This document shows positions 50,813-58,602 of a stretch of 64,000 nucleotides of DNA, piece by piece. The translations under genes were made by a program, and so were the position numbers. Position 1 is the stretch's first letter. Each line of letters begins with the position of its first letter. The notes under the pieces are model-generated. The model was not told the origin of the DNA, made no database searches, and worked only from the letters and a program-made list of their open reading frames with translations. The stretch is from Denitromonas sp. (GTDB taxonomy: Bacteria; Pseudomonadota; Gammaproteobacteria; Burkholderiales; Rhodocyclaceae). The stretch covers positions 2,494,001-2,558,000 of the forward strand of contig NZ_JAUCBR010000004.1 of the NCBI RefSeq assembly GCF_034676725.1, in the 5' to 3' direction.

Positions 50813-51226
50813 TCAGCTGTCGAAGGCGCTGCGGATCCAGTCGATGCCGCCGGCGTCGAGCGTGTCGAGCAGCACCACGTCGAAGCGACAGGGTGCGTCG
50901 GCCAGGCGGCCAGCCTGGCTCAGCCAGTGCCTCGCCGCGAGGATGATGCGGGCTTGTTTGCGGGGCGTGATGCTCTCGGCCGCGCCGCCGAAATCGCTGC
51001 GCCCGCGCAGCCGTACCTCGACGAAGACCACGGTCGCGCCGTCACGGCAGATCAGGTCGATTTCGCCGCCGCGGCAGCGGAAGTTGCGCGCCAGGGTGTG
51101 CAGGCCGGCCGCCGCCAGGTGGGCCTCAGCCAGCTGCTCGGCCGCCGCGCCGCGGCTGGCGGCTTGCCGTTGGGGCAGGCTGCGGCCGACAATGGCGGAC
51201 TTGCACAGTTGAGCGACGCGCTTCAT
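50813..51226 (-). CDS. yraN: YraN-family endonuclease-like protein (UPF0102)
   Basis: A 137-residue protein with the restriction-endonuclease-fold motif (GGEIDLICRDGATVVFVEVRLR), the D and E-x-V/R pattern of the PD-(D/E)XK superfamily. Cellular role not established. Its ATG at 51226 overlaps the divergent rsmI ATG by two bases, which leaves the true starts of both open; an ATG at 51232 is two codons earlier. Confidence 0.88.
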   Translation of the reverse strand: MKRVAQLCKSAIVGRSLPQRQAASRGAAAEQLAEAHLAAAGLHTLARNFRCRGGEIDLICRDGATVVFVEVRLRGRSDFGGAAESITPRKQARIILAARHWLSQAGRLADAPCRFDVVLLDTLDAGGIDWIRSAFDS

Positions 51227-52082
51227 GGACATTACCGAGTCACCGCTTTCCAGGACGCCGTCATTGTATGTGGTGGCCACCCCGATGGGGAATCTGCAGG
51301 ACATCACCCTGCGCGCGCTGGCCGTACTGCGGGCGGTGGACGTGGTGGCCGCCGAAGACACCCGCCACACCAAGGGCTTGCTCAGCGCGCACGGCATCAG
51401 CGCCAGCTTGATGGCCGCGCATGAGCACAACGAGGCCCGCGCCGCGGAGCAGATCATCGGGCGCCTCGCCGCCGGCGAGCAGGTGGCTTTCGTGTCGGAT
51501 GCCGGCACGCCGGGCATCTCCGACCCCGGTGCGCGTCTGGTCGCGGCGGTGCGCGCCGCCGGGCATCCGGTGGTGCCAGTGCCGGGGCCGAGCGCGGTGG
51601 TGGCGGCGCTGTCGGTGGCCGGCTTTGTCGAGGGAGGCTTTCATTTTGTCGGCTTCCTGCCGCCCAAGTCCGGCGCGCGCCGGCACCGGCTCGAGGCCCT
51701 GCGCGAGGGCGTGGACGTGACCGTGTTCTACGAAGCGCCGCACCGGGTGCGCGACAGTCTGCGCGACATGGCCGAGGTGCTCGGGCCCGACCGCGAACTG
51801 GTGGTGGCGCGCGAGCTGACCAAGCGTTTCGAGGAAATCGCCCGCCTGCCGCTGGGCGAGGCGCAGGCCTGGCTCGACGCCGACGCCAACCGCGAGCGCG
51901 GCGAATTCGTCCTGCTGGTCTCCGGCGCGCCGCCGGCCGAGGGGCTCGATGCCGAGGCCGAACGCGTGCTCGCGCTGTTGCTTGCCGAACTGCCCACCCG
52001 TACGGCCGCAAAGCTTGCCGCCGACATCACCGGCCAGCCGAAGAACGCGCTCTACCAGCGCGCGCTGGCGATCAAATCCTGA
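51225..52082 (+). CDS. rsmI: 16S rRNA (cytidine-1402-2'-O) methyltransferase
   Basis: Tetrapyrrole-methylase fold enzyme of 285 residues methylating C1402 of 16S rRNA. Typical parts are LYVVATPMGNLQDITLRAL, EDTRHTKGLL, SDAGTPGISDPG and the C-terminal RTAAKLAADITGQPKNALYQRAL. No clear ribosome binding site; the start shares two bases with that of divergent yraN. Confidence 0.95.
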   Translation: MDITESPLSRTPSLYVVATPMGNLQDITLRALAVLRAVDVVAAEDTRHTKGLLSAHGISASLMAAHEHNEARAAEQIIGRLAAGEQVAFVSDAGTPGISDPGARLVAAVRAAGHPVVPVPGPSAVVAALSVAGFVEGGFHFVGFLPPKSGARRHRLEALREGVDVTVFYEAPHRVRDSLRDMAEVLGPDRELVVARELTKRFEEIARLPLGEAQAWLDADANRERGEFVLLVSGAPPAEGLDAEAERVLALLLAELPTRTAAKLAADITGQPKNALYQRALAIKS

Positions 52083-52123
52083 GTCGGGCCATAATTCGGC
52101 CCGACGAAAAACGAGGTTCACGC

Positions 52124-53158
52124 ATGCAAACACTGACCATCACCCGCCCCGACGACTGGCACCTGCATGTGCGCGATGGCGCGGCCCTGGCCGCCGTCGT
52201 GCCCGACACCGCCCGCCGCTTCGGCCGCGCCATCATCATGCCGAACCTGCGCCCGCCGGTGGTCAATGCCGAGCAGGCGCGTGCCTACCGTGACCGAATT
52301 CTCGCCGCCGTGCCGGCCGGTCTCAAGTTCGAACCGCTGATGACGTTGTACCTCACAGACAATACGGCGCCCGATGAGATCGACCGCGCGCTGGCGACCG
52401 GCTTCATCCCCGCGGTGAAGCTCTACCCCGCCGGCGCCACCACCAATTCGGATGCCGGCGTGACCGCCATCGACAAGGTCCGGCCGGTGCTCGAGCGGAT
52501 GGAACAATCGGGCATGGTGCTGTGTGTTCACGGAGAGGTGACCCATGCTGACGTTGATATCTTCGATCGCGAGCGCATCTTTATTGATCGCGTGCTGGCA
52601 CCGCTGGCAAAAGACTACCCGGCGCTGCGCATCGTCTTCGAGCACATCACCACGCGCGAGGCGGCGCAATTCGTGACCGAGTCGGGCCCCAACGTGGGCG
52701 CGACCATCACCGCGCACCACCTGCTGCTCAACCGCAACGCGATCTTCGCCGGCGGCATCAATCCGCATCACTACTGCCTGCCGGTGCTCAAGCGCGAGAC
52801 GCACCGCGAGGCGCTGGTGGCCGCCGCCATCTCCGGCAACCCGAAGTTCTTCCTCGGCACCGATTCCGCACCCCACGCCCGCGGGGCCAAGGAGTCGGCC
52901 TGTGGTTGCGCCGGCTGCTACACGGCCCACGCCGGCATCGAGCTGTATGCCGAAGCCTTCGAGGCGGCCGGGGCGCTGGACCGGCTGGAGGGCTTTGCCA
53001 GCCACTTCGGGCCGGATTTCTACCGCCTGCCGCGCAACACCGATACCCTCACGCTGAGCCGCGCCGACACCGCCGTGCCGGCCCAGCTCGACTACCTGCC
53101 GGACGACCCGCTGATCCCGCTGCGTGCGGGCGGTACGGTGGCCTGGCAACTGACCTGA
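52124..53158 (+). CDS. pyrC: Dihydroorotase
   Basis: Third step of pyrimidine synthesis. The 344-residue class II enzyme has metal ligands in DDWHLHVRDG (HxH), the carboxylated lysine in AVKLYPAGAT, H in CVHGEV and FEHI, and D in LGTDSAPH. Length and sequence agree with E. coli PyrC. AACGAGG precedes the ATG. It may share a transcript with the lipoprotein and DUF3025 genes downstream. Confidence 0.97.
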   Translation: MQTLTITRPDDWHLHVRDGAALAAVVPDTARRFGRAIIMPNLRPPVVNAEQARAYRDRILAAVPAGLKFEPLMTLYLTDNTAPDEIDRALATGFIPAVKLYPAGATTNSDAGVTAIDKVRPVLERMEQSGMVLCVHGEVTHADVDIFDRERIFIDRVLAPLAKDYPALRIVFEHITTREAAQFVTESGPNVGATITAHHLLLNRNAIFAGGINPHHYCLPVLKRETHREALVAAAISGNPKFFLGTDSAPHARGAKESACGCAGCYTAHAGIELYAEAFEAAGALDRLEGFASHFGPDFYRLPRNTDTLTLSRADTAVPAQLDYLPDDPLIPLRAGGTVAWQLT

Positions 53159-53169
53159 ACCGCCAACTC

Positions 53170-53592
53170 ATGACGCTCGACCGCCGCCTCCTGCTGCTGC
53201 CGCTCGTGCTGCTGGGCCTGACCGGCTGCGAGAACTCCGCCACCGCCTACAAGATCGAGGGCTCCGAGCACGCGCTGATGCTGGTGCGCGAGCAGCGCTA
53301 CTTCTGGTCCGACGAGATCGAGCAGGCCGTGGTGGTGGCGCGGCTGCCCAAATGCCAGCGCCGTGTCGCGATCTGGCCGGGCAGCGGCGAGGGGCCGGCG
53401 ATGGACGTCTTCGAGGCGGGTTACCAGCTGTGGGCCTTGCAGCAGGGGCGCCGCTGGTATCTGGCCAGCACCGAAAAATGCCTGGTGCAGGACTGGGCCG
53501 ATGCGCCCGCCAGCCCGCCCGGCGCGCGAGTGGGGAGCTTCCGCATGCGCGACGGCGTGATGGTGTTCGCGCCGGCACAGGGCGCGCAGTGA
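53170..53592 (+). CDS. Small lipoprotein of unknown function
   Basis: A 140-residue protein with lipobox LTGC (MTLDRRLLLLPLVLLGLTGC), then SEHALMLVREQRYFWSDE and a conserved pair of cysteines (LPKCQRRVAIW; STEKCLVQDW). Not recognised as a characterised family. It starts 11 bases after pyrC and overlaps the next gene by four bases (GTGA). Confidence 0.8.
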   Translation: MTLDRRLLLLPLVLLGLTGCENSATAYKIEGSEHALMLVREQRYFWSDEIEQAVVVARLPKCQRRVAIWPGSGEGPAMDVFEAGYQLWALQQGRRWYLASTEKCLVQDWADAPASPPGARVGSFRMRDGVMVFAPAQGAQ

Positions 53593-54452
53593 GCGACCGC
53601 CCCGATTACCTGATCCCCTCGGCGCTGGCCAAATGGCCGCTGTTTGCGCCGCTGGCGCCGCTGCTCGAAGCCAGCGGCGACCGCCTGCCGGGGCTGATGG
53701 CGCTGAACCGGCTGGTGGCGCAGTGTGCGCCATGCCTCGAAAGCGCCAGCGGCGAGCCGCTCAGATTCGTGGCGCCGCCCATGGCGGGCGCCGACTACGA
53801 GCATGCGGTGTTCGATCGCGGCCAGGTGGCGACCCGCGCCGACAACTGGCATGACTACTTCAACGCGCTGGTCTGGGCAAGCTTCCCCCGGGCCAAGGCC
53901 GCGCTCAATGCGCGACACATGCAGGAAGCGGCGTTGGGCGGCGCCACCCGCAGCCGTAGCCGCGGCCCGGTACGCGACGCGCTGACCCAGTTCGACGAAT
54001 GCGGCCTGCTGGTGCTTGGCGCCGACATCGGCTTGCTCGAGGCGCTGGCACACCACGACTGGCTGGCGGCATTCTGGGATGCGCGTGCCCGGCTGAAGGC
54101 CTCGACCCGGTTCATTCTGTTCGGCCACGCCTCCTACGACCAGATGCGTACCCCGTTCAACGGCCTGTGCGCCAAGGCCATCTATGTGGCGGTGCCCGAG
54201 GCCGTGCTGGCCATGCCCCTGGACAGGCAGCTTGCCTGGGCCGACGCCTGGCTGGCCGAGCGGGTCGGCGCAGGCGAGGTGCTCAGCGCACCGCGCGACC
54301 TCTCCGCCTTGCCGCTGCTGGGCATCCCCGAGGTGGTGCGCGAAAACGCCGTGCGCGACTTCTACCTCGATACCGACCAGTTCCGGCCGCTCGGCGCGCG
54401 CACGCCGGTGGCGGTCATCTCCTCACCGGAGGCGGCCGCCCTCGCGCTATAA
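53589..54452 (+). CDS. DUF3025-family protein
   Basis: A 287-residue soluble protein starting on GTG within the lipoprotein stop. The segment ADNWHDYFNALVWASFPRAKAALN followed by R.RGPVRDALTQFDECG is typical of DUF3025, a proteobacterial family without known function. No signal peptide or membrane segment. The TAA stop is part of the -10 box of rnpB. Confidence 0.85.
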   Translation: MSDRPDYLIPSALAKWPLFAPLAPLLEASGDRLPGLMALNRLVAQCAPCLESASGEPLRFVAPPMAGADYEHAVFDRGQVATRADNWHDYFNALVWASFPRAKAALNARHMQEAALGGATRSRSRGPVRDALTQFDECGLLVLGADIGLLEALAHHDWLAAFWDARARLKASTRFILFGHASYDQMRTPFNGLCAKAIYVAVPEAVLAMPLDRQLAWADAWLAERVGAGEVLSAPRDLSALPLLGIPEVVRENAVRDFYLDTDQFRPLGARTPVAVISSPEAAALAL

Positions 54453-54453
54453 T
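54448..54453 (+). promoter_or_regulatory. -10 box of rnpB
   Basis: TATAAT, full consensus, eight bases before the RNA 5' end and overlapping the stop of the preceding gene. The -35 region (ACCGGA at the 17-base spacing) is poor. Confidence 0.6.
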
Positions 54454-54460
54454 CCGCGCC

Positions 54461-54917
54461 GGGAAGTTCGCCAGGCAGTCGCGACACGCGCGAGCGTATC
54501 GAGGAAAGTCCGGGCCACACAGAGCAGGATGCCGGCTAACGGCCGGGCGCCATACGCCGAAAGGCCAAAGCGACGGAAAGTATCGCCCGAAGGGGTGATC
54601 ATTGCGTGTTCTGTGATCTGCGCCGCTTGCGGTGGGGAAACCCGAGCAGACACGCGATGGCAACAGAAAACAAACCGCCGACGACCGCAGATGTCGGGTC
54701 AGGGTGAAACGGTGGGGTAAGAGCCCACCGCGGACGTGGTGACACGGACGGCACGGCAAACCCCATCCGGGGCAAGGCCAAATAGGGGAGCATTGGCGTG
54801 GCTCGCGCCGCTCCCGGGTAGGCTGCTAGAGCGGCGCGGCAACGCGTCGCCGAGAGGAATGACTGCCCGGCGCTCGCAAGGGCGTTTGACAGAACCCGGC
54901 TTATCGGCGGACTTCCC
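54461..54917 (+). ncRNA. rnpB: RNase P RNA, type A, with enlarged P12 region
   Basis: Catalytic RNA of RNase P, which matures tRNA 5' ends. Conserved parts are in order: GAGGAAAGTCCGGGC (CRI), GGCCGGGCG, CAGAAAACAAACCGCCGA, GGGTGAAACGGTGGGGTAAGAGC, AACCCCATCCGGGGCAAGGC with AAATAGG, and CAGAACCCGGCTTATCGG. P1 pairs GGGAAGTTCGCC with GGCGGACTTCCC. At about 457 bases it is longer than E. coli M1 RNA (377), mostly because of roughly 80-100 extra bases around 54550-54660 in the P12 region. Confidence 0.95.
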
Positions 54918-55118
54918 ACTTCCCGCCACTTCTGTTGATTTCTTCACGATTTTTCCCACCTTCTCCCACTCGCGGCGGGACGATGGCGCGCAGCTTCGCG
55001 TGAAGTCTTTCCATTGTTTCCGTTGTCATTGATTTGTCTGGAAAAAAGCCTTTGCGGACCATTTGCCGATTTGTCGGTAAGTGGTTGTGTCCATTGGCAA
55101 AACCCCCGATTCCTGCGC

Positions 55119-55147
55119 TTGACCGACCTTGTTCTTTGCACTAGAGT
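55119..55147 (+). promoter_or_regulatory. Sigma-70 promoter of the dcw (mraZ) cluster
   Basis: TTGACC (55119-55124), 17-base spacer, TAGAGT (55142-55147). Start near 55154. The rest of 54918-55118 shows no gene or clear element apart from T-rich stretches that may end rnpB transcription (TTTCTTCACGATTTTT). Confidence 0.7.
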
Positions 55148-55181
55148 GGGTTCAAGTGCACAATTGTGGGAGAGAGTGCAC
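55146..55181 (+). promoter_or_regulatory. MraZ operator: four GTG repeats at 10-base intervals
   Basis: GTGGGT (55146), GTGCAC (55156), GTGGGA (55166) and GTGCAC (55176) begin exactly 10 bases apart and start within the -10 box. MraZ of E. coli represses its own operon by binding direct repeats of GTGGG type spaced by a helical turn, so autorepression is expected. Confidence 0.75.
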
Positions 55182-55216
55182 CAAATCTCTCTTCCGAACG
55201 GTCCCGAGGGGGTGTG

Positions 55217-55657
55217 ATGTTCCAAGGCGCTGCAGCGCTCAGTCTCGATGCGAAGGGTCGCCTGGCGATCCCGGCGCGGCATCGTGACGCGCTCAGTGCC
55301 GCAGGCGAGCTGGTGCTGACCGCCCACCCGCATCGCTGCCTGCTGATCTACCCCGTCGATGCCTGGCAGCCGATTCGCGACAAGGTGCTCGCCGGCTCCA
55401 GCCTGGAGCCGCGTTCGGCGATGCTCAAGCGGTTGCTGGTCGGCTTTGCGCGCGAAGAGCGGCTCGATGCGGCCGGTCGCGTGCTGGTGGCGCCGGAGCT
55501 GCGGCAGTTCGGCGAGCTGGAAAAGTCGGTCTGGCTGGTGGGGCAGGGCTCGCACTTCGAACTGTGGTCCGATGCCGGCTGGCAGAAGCAGCAGGAACTC
55601 ATGTTTGGCATGGGAGCCGACCTGCTGCCGCCGGGCCTGGAAGATCTGGCGCTATGA
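55217..55657 (+). CDS. mraZ: Transcriptional regulator MraZ
   Basis: A 146-residue protein of two AbrB-like MraZ repeats (SLDAKGRLAIPARHRD and RLDAAGRVLVAPELRQ with the DxxGR motif). First gene of the dcw cluster and its autorepressor. The ATG at 55217 follows GAGGGGG; the frame extends upstream without homology. ATGA overlap with rsmH. Confidence 0.95.
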   Translation: MFQGAAALSLDAKGRLAIPARHRDALSAAGELVLTAHPHRCLLIYPVDAWQPIRDKVLAGSSLEPRSAMLKRLLVGFAREERLDAAGRVLVAPELRQFGELEKSVWLVGQGSHFELWSDAGWQKQQELMFGMGADLLPPGLEDLAL

Positions 55658-56586
55658 GCTCCGCTGCCATCCATGTCAGCGTCCTCCTCTCCGAAGCGAT
55701 CGATGCCCTGAATATCCGCCCCGACGGCTGCTACATCGATGGCACCTTCGGCCGGGGCGGGCACAGCCGCGCGGTGCTCGAACGGCTCGGCCCCTCGGGC
55801 CGGCTGGTGGCCTTCGATCGTGACCCCAAGGCGATCGCCGCCGGCGCGGCGATCGACGACGCCCGTTTTCTCCTGATTCATGCGCCGTTCAGCGAAATGG
55901 CGCAGTCGCTGGATGCGGCAGGGGTGGGCCAGGTCAACGGTGTGCTGCTGGATCTGGGGGTGTCGTCGCCGCAGCTCGATGAGGCCGAGCGCGGCATGAG
56001 TTTCCGTTTTGATGCGCCGCTGGACATGCGCATGGATACGAGTCGCGGCGAGACCGTGGCTCAGTGGCTGGCCCGGGCAGAGGTCGGCGAAATTACCGAG
56101 GTGGTGAAGGACTATGGAGAAGAACGGTTTGCTCATGCGATTGCAAAGGCGATTGTTGCTGCTCGGGCAGGGGGGGCTGTTGCAACCACTGGACAACTTG
56201 CCGCACTCGTGGAAAAAGCGGTCCGCACGCGCGAGCCGGGGCAGCATCCAGCGACGCGCACCTTCCAGGCTCTTCGGATTTTCATCAACGCGGAGCTTGA
56301 GGAGCTGTCGCTAGTCCTGCCCCAGTGCATGGACCGCCTGACGACGGGTGGGCGGCTGGTGGTGATCAGCTTCCATTCGCTCGAAGACCGCATCGTCAAG
56401 CGCTTCATGCGCGACGCCTCGGTGCCGCCTAAGCTGCCCCGCGGCATGCCGGTGCGCGAAGCCGACCGCCCCGCGCCCAAGCTGCGTCTGGTGTCGAAGG
56501 CGATCAAGGCCGGCGAAGCCGAGGTGCGCGCCAACCCCCGCGCGCGCAGCGCCGTGATGCGCGTCGCCGAACGGACGGAGGCCTGA
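55654..56586 (+). CDS. rsmH: 16S rRNA (cytosine-1402-N4) methyltransferase
   Basis: The 310-residue MraW protein methylates C1402, the same base whose ribose is methylated by RsmI encoded 4 kb upstream. Motifs: CYIDGTFGRGGHSRAVL (SAM binding), LLDLGVSSPQLDEAERGMSF split by the domain, FQALRIFINAELEEL and ISFHSLEDRIVKRFM. Start overlaps mraZ. Confidence 0.97.
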   Translation: MSSAAIHVSVLLSEAIDALNIRPDGCYIDGTFGRGGHSRAVLERLGPSGRLVAFDRDPKAIAAGAAIDDARFLLIHAPFSEMAQSLDAAGVGQVNGVLLDLGVSSPQLDEAERGMSFRFDAPLDMRMDTSRGETVAQWLARAEVGEITEVVKDYGEERFAHAIAKAIVAARAGGAVATTGQLAALVEKAVRTREPGQHPATRTFQALRIFINAELEELSLVLPQCMDRLTTGGRLVVISFHSLEDRIVKRFMRDASVPPKLPRGMPVREADRPAPKLRLVSKAIKAGEAEVRANPRARSAVMRVAERTEA

Positions 56587-56587
56587 C

Positions 56588-56854
56588 ATGTTGCGTGTCG
56601 ATGCCCTGCTGGTCGTCGTGGTGGTGGTCAGCGCCCTGGGCGTGGTGGCCTCGCAGCACCAGGCGCGCAAGCTGCATACCGAACTGGAGCGCGACCAGGC
56701 CCGGATGCGCCAGCTGGAAGTCGAGTGGGGGCAGCTGCAACTGGAGCAGAGCACCTGGGCGGCGCATGTGCGCATCGAAAAAATCGCCCGCCAGCGCCTG
56801 CGAATGCAGCCGCCCGGCGCCGGGCAGATACTGGTTATCGAGGGGTCGCCATGA
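56588..56854 (+). CDS. ftsL: Cell division protein FtsL
   Basis: An 88-residue bitopic membrane protein: N-terminal transmembrane helix (LLVVVVVVSALGVVASQ) and a periplasmic coiled coil (about 25-65) that pairs with FtsB, ending VRIEKIARQRLRMQPPG, the usual FtsL end. Starts one base after rsmH and overlaps ftsI. Confidence 0.95.
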   Translation: MLRVDALLVVVVVVSALGVVASQHQARKLHTELERDQARMRQLEVEWGQLQLEQSTWAAHVRIEKIARQRLRMQPPGAGQILVIEGSP

Positions 56855-58602
56855 CAAAGCGAAGCGTTACCTTCAACCACAATCCGTTACTTGCGAAAGG
56901 GCTGCCGGTCTGGCGGCCCCGTGTCGTTTTGCTGGCCCTGCTGTGTGGCTCGTTCGCGCTGGTGGCGCGGGCCGGCTATCTGCAGGGCGTGAATGATGAC
57001 TTCCTGCAGGCCAAGGGCGAGTCGCGCTATGCCCGCGTGATCGAGATCCCCGCCACGCGGGGCAAGATCACCGACCGCCATGGCACGGTGCTGGCGGCGA
57101 GCACGCCGGTGAAATCGATCTGGGCGATCCCGGGTGATGCCAAGCTGACGCCGGCCGACGCGCGCAAGCTCGCCGGCCTGCTGGACATGGATGTGCGCGA
57201 CCTCAACCACCGCCTGGGCAAGGACGGCGACTTCGTTTACCTGAAGCGCCAGGTGCCGCCCGAAGTGGCCGAGCGCGTGGCCGAGATGAAGCTCGCCGGC
57301 ATCCACGAGCAGCGCGAATACCGCCGCTACTATCCGGGTGCGGAGGTGATGTCGCACCTGCTCGGCTTTACCGGGGTCGACGATCATGGCCAGGAAGGGG
57401 TGGAGCTGGCCTATGACAGCCAGCTCAACGGCAAGCCGGGCTCGCGCCGGGTGATCAAGGACCGCCGTGGCCAGATCGTCGAGGACGTGGAGTCGATCCG
57501 CACGCCGCAGGAAGGCAAGGACATCGCACTGTCGATCGATGCCAAGGTCCAGTACCTGGCCTACACCGCCCTGCAGTCGGCGATGGAAACGCATCGCGCC
57601 AAGGCCGGCAGCGTGGTGGTGCTCGACGCGCGCAGCGGCGAGGTGCTGGCGATGGTCAATGCGCCGTCGTACAACCCGAACAACCGCGAATCGCTCACCG
57701 GCGCCCAGTTGCGCAACCGCGCCGTGACAGACACCTTCGAGCCGGGTTCGGTGCTCAAGCCGATCATCGCGGCGATGGCGCTGGAGAGCGGCAAGTTCCG
57801 TTTCGATACCGTCATCGATACCGGCAACGGCCGCATGACGGTGGCCAACGCCACCATTTCCGACACCAAGCCGCATGGCCGGCTGACCGTCGCCGAGGTG
57901 ATCCAGAAGTCGTCGAACGTCGGCACCGTGCGCATGGCCATGACCTTCAAGCCGCAGGAGATGTGGCAGGTGTATGACGAGATGGGCCTGGGCGCGTCGA
58001 TGCAGCTGGGCTTCCCGGGCGAGGCCTCCGGTCGCCTGCGCCCGGCCAGCACCTGGCGCCCGATCGAGCAGGCCACCATGGCCTATGGCTACGGTGTATC
58101 GGCCAGCCTGATGCAGCTGGCGCGGGCCTACCTGGTGTTTGCCCGCGACGGCGAGATGATTCCGGTCACGCTGACCCGCAGCGAGGCGCCGCCGCAGGGC
58201 GGCCGCCGCGTGTTCTCCGCGCAGACCGTGCGCGAGACCCGCGCGATGATGGAGATGGTGACGCAGACCGGCGGCACGGCGGTGCATGGCCAGGTGCCGG
58301 GCTACCGCGTGGCGGGCAAGACGGGCACCTCGCACAAGCTCGAAGGCGCCCAATACACCTCGAAGTACATCGCCTCTTTTGTCGGGCTGGCGCCGGTCAG
58401 TGACCCGCGCCTGGTGGTGGCAGTGATGATCGACGAACCCAGCGGCAAGCAATACTACGGCGGCCAGGTGGCCGGTCCGGTGTTTTCCCGCGTGATGGCC
58501 GGCGCCCTGCGCGCCCTGTCCGTGCCGCCCGATGCGCCGGTGACGCCGATGCAGGTGGCGCGCGGCAAGGAAGAGGCCGTGGCCAGCCGGGAGCGCATGT
58601 GA
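56851..58602 (+). CDS. ftsI: Peptidoglycan transpeptidase FtsI (PBP3)
   Basis: Division-specific class B penicillin-binding protein, 583 residues. One N-terminal membrane helix (about 22-42), a dimerisation domain (ATRGKITDRHGTVLA) and the transpeptidase domain with SxxK in FEPGSVLKP, SxN in QKSSNVG and KTGT in AGKTGTSHK. ATG overlaps the ftsL stop. Confidence 0.97.
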   Translation: MTKRSVTFNHNPLLAKGLPVWRPRVVLLALLCGSFALVARAGYLQGVNDDFLQAKGESRYARVIEIPATRGKITDRHGTVLAASTPVKSIWAIPGDAKLTPADARKLAGLLDMDVRDLNHRLGKDGDFVYLKRQVPPEVAERVAEMKLAGIHEQREYRRYYPGAEVMSHLLGFTGVDDHGQEGVELAYDSQLNGKPGSRRVIKDRRGQIVEDVESIRTPQEGKDIALSIDAKVQYLAYTALQSAMETHRAKAGSVVVLDARSGEVLAMVNAPSYNPNNRESLTGAQLRNRAVTDTFEPGSVLKPIIAAMALESGKFRFDTVIDTGNGRMTVANATISDTKPHGRLTVAEVIQKSSNVGTVRMAMTFKPQEMWQVYDEMGLGASMQLGFPGEASGRLRPASTWRPIEQATMAYGYGVSASLMQLARAYLVFARDGEMIPVTLTRSEAPPQGGRRVFSAQTVRETRAMMEMVTQTGGTAVHGQVPGYRVAGKTGTSHKLEGAQYTSKYIASFVGLAPVSDPRLVVAVMIDEPSGKQYYGGQVAGPVFSRVMAGALRALSVPPDAPVTPMQVARGKEEAVASRERM

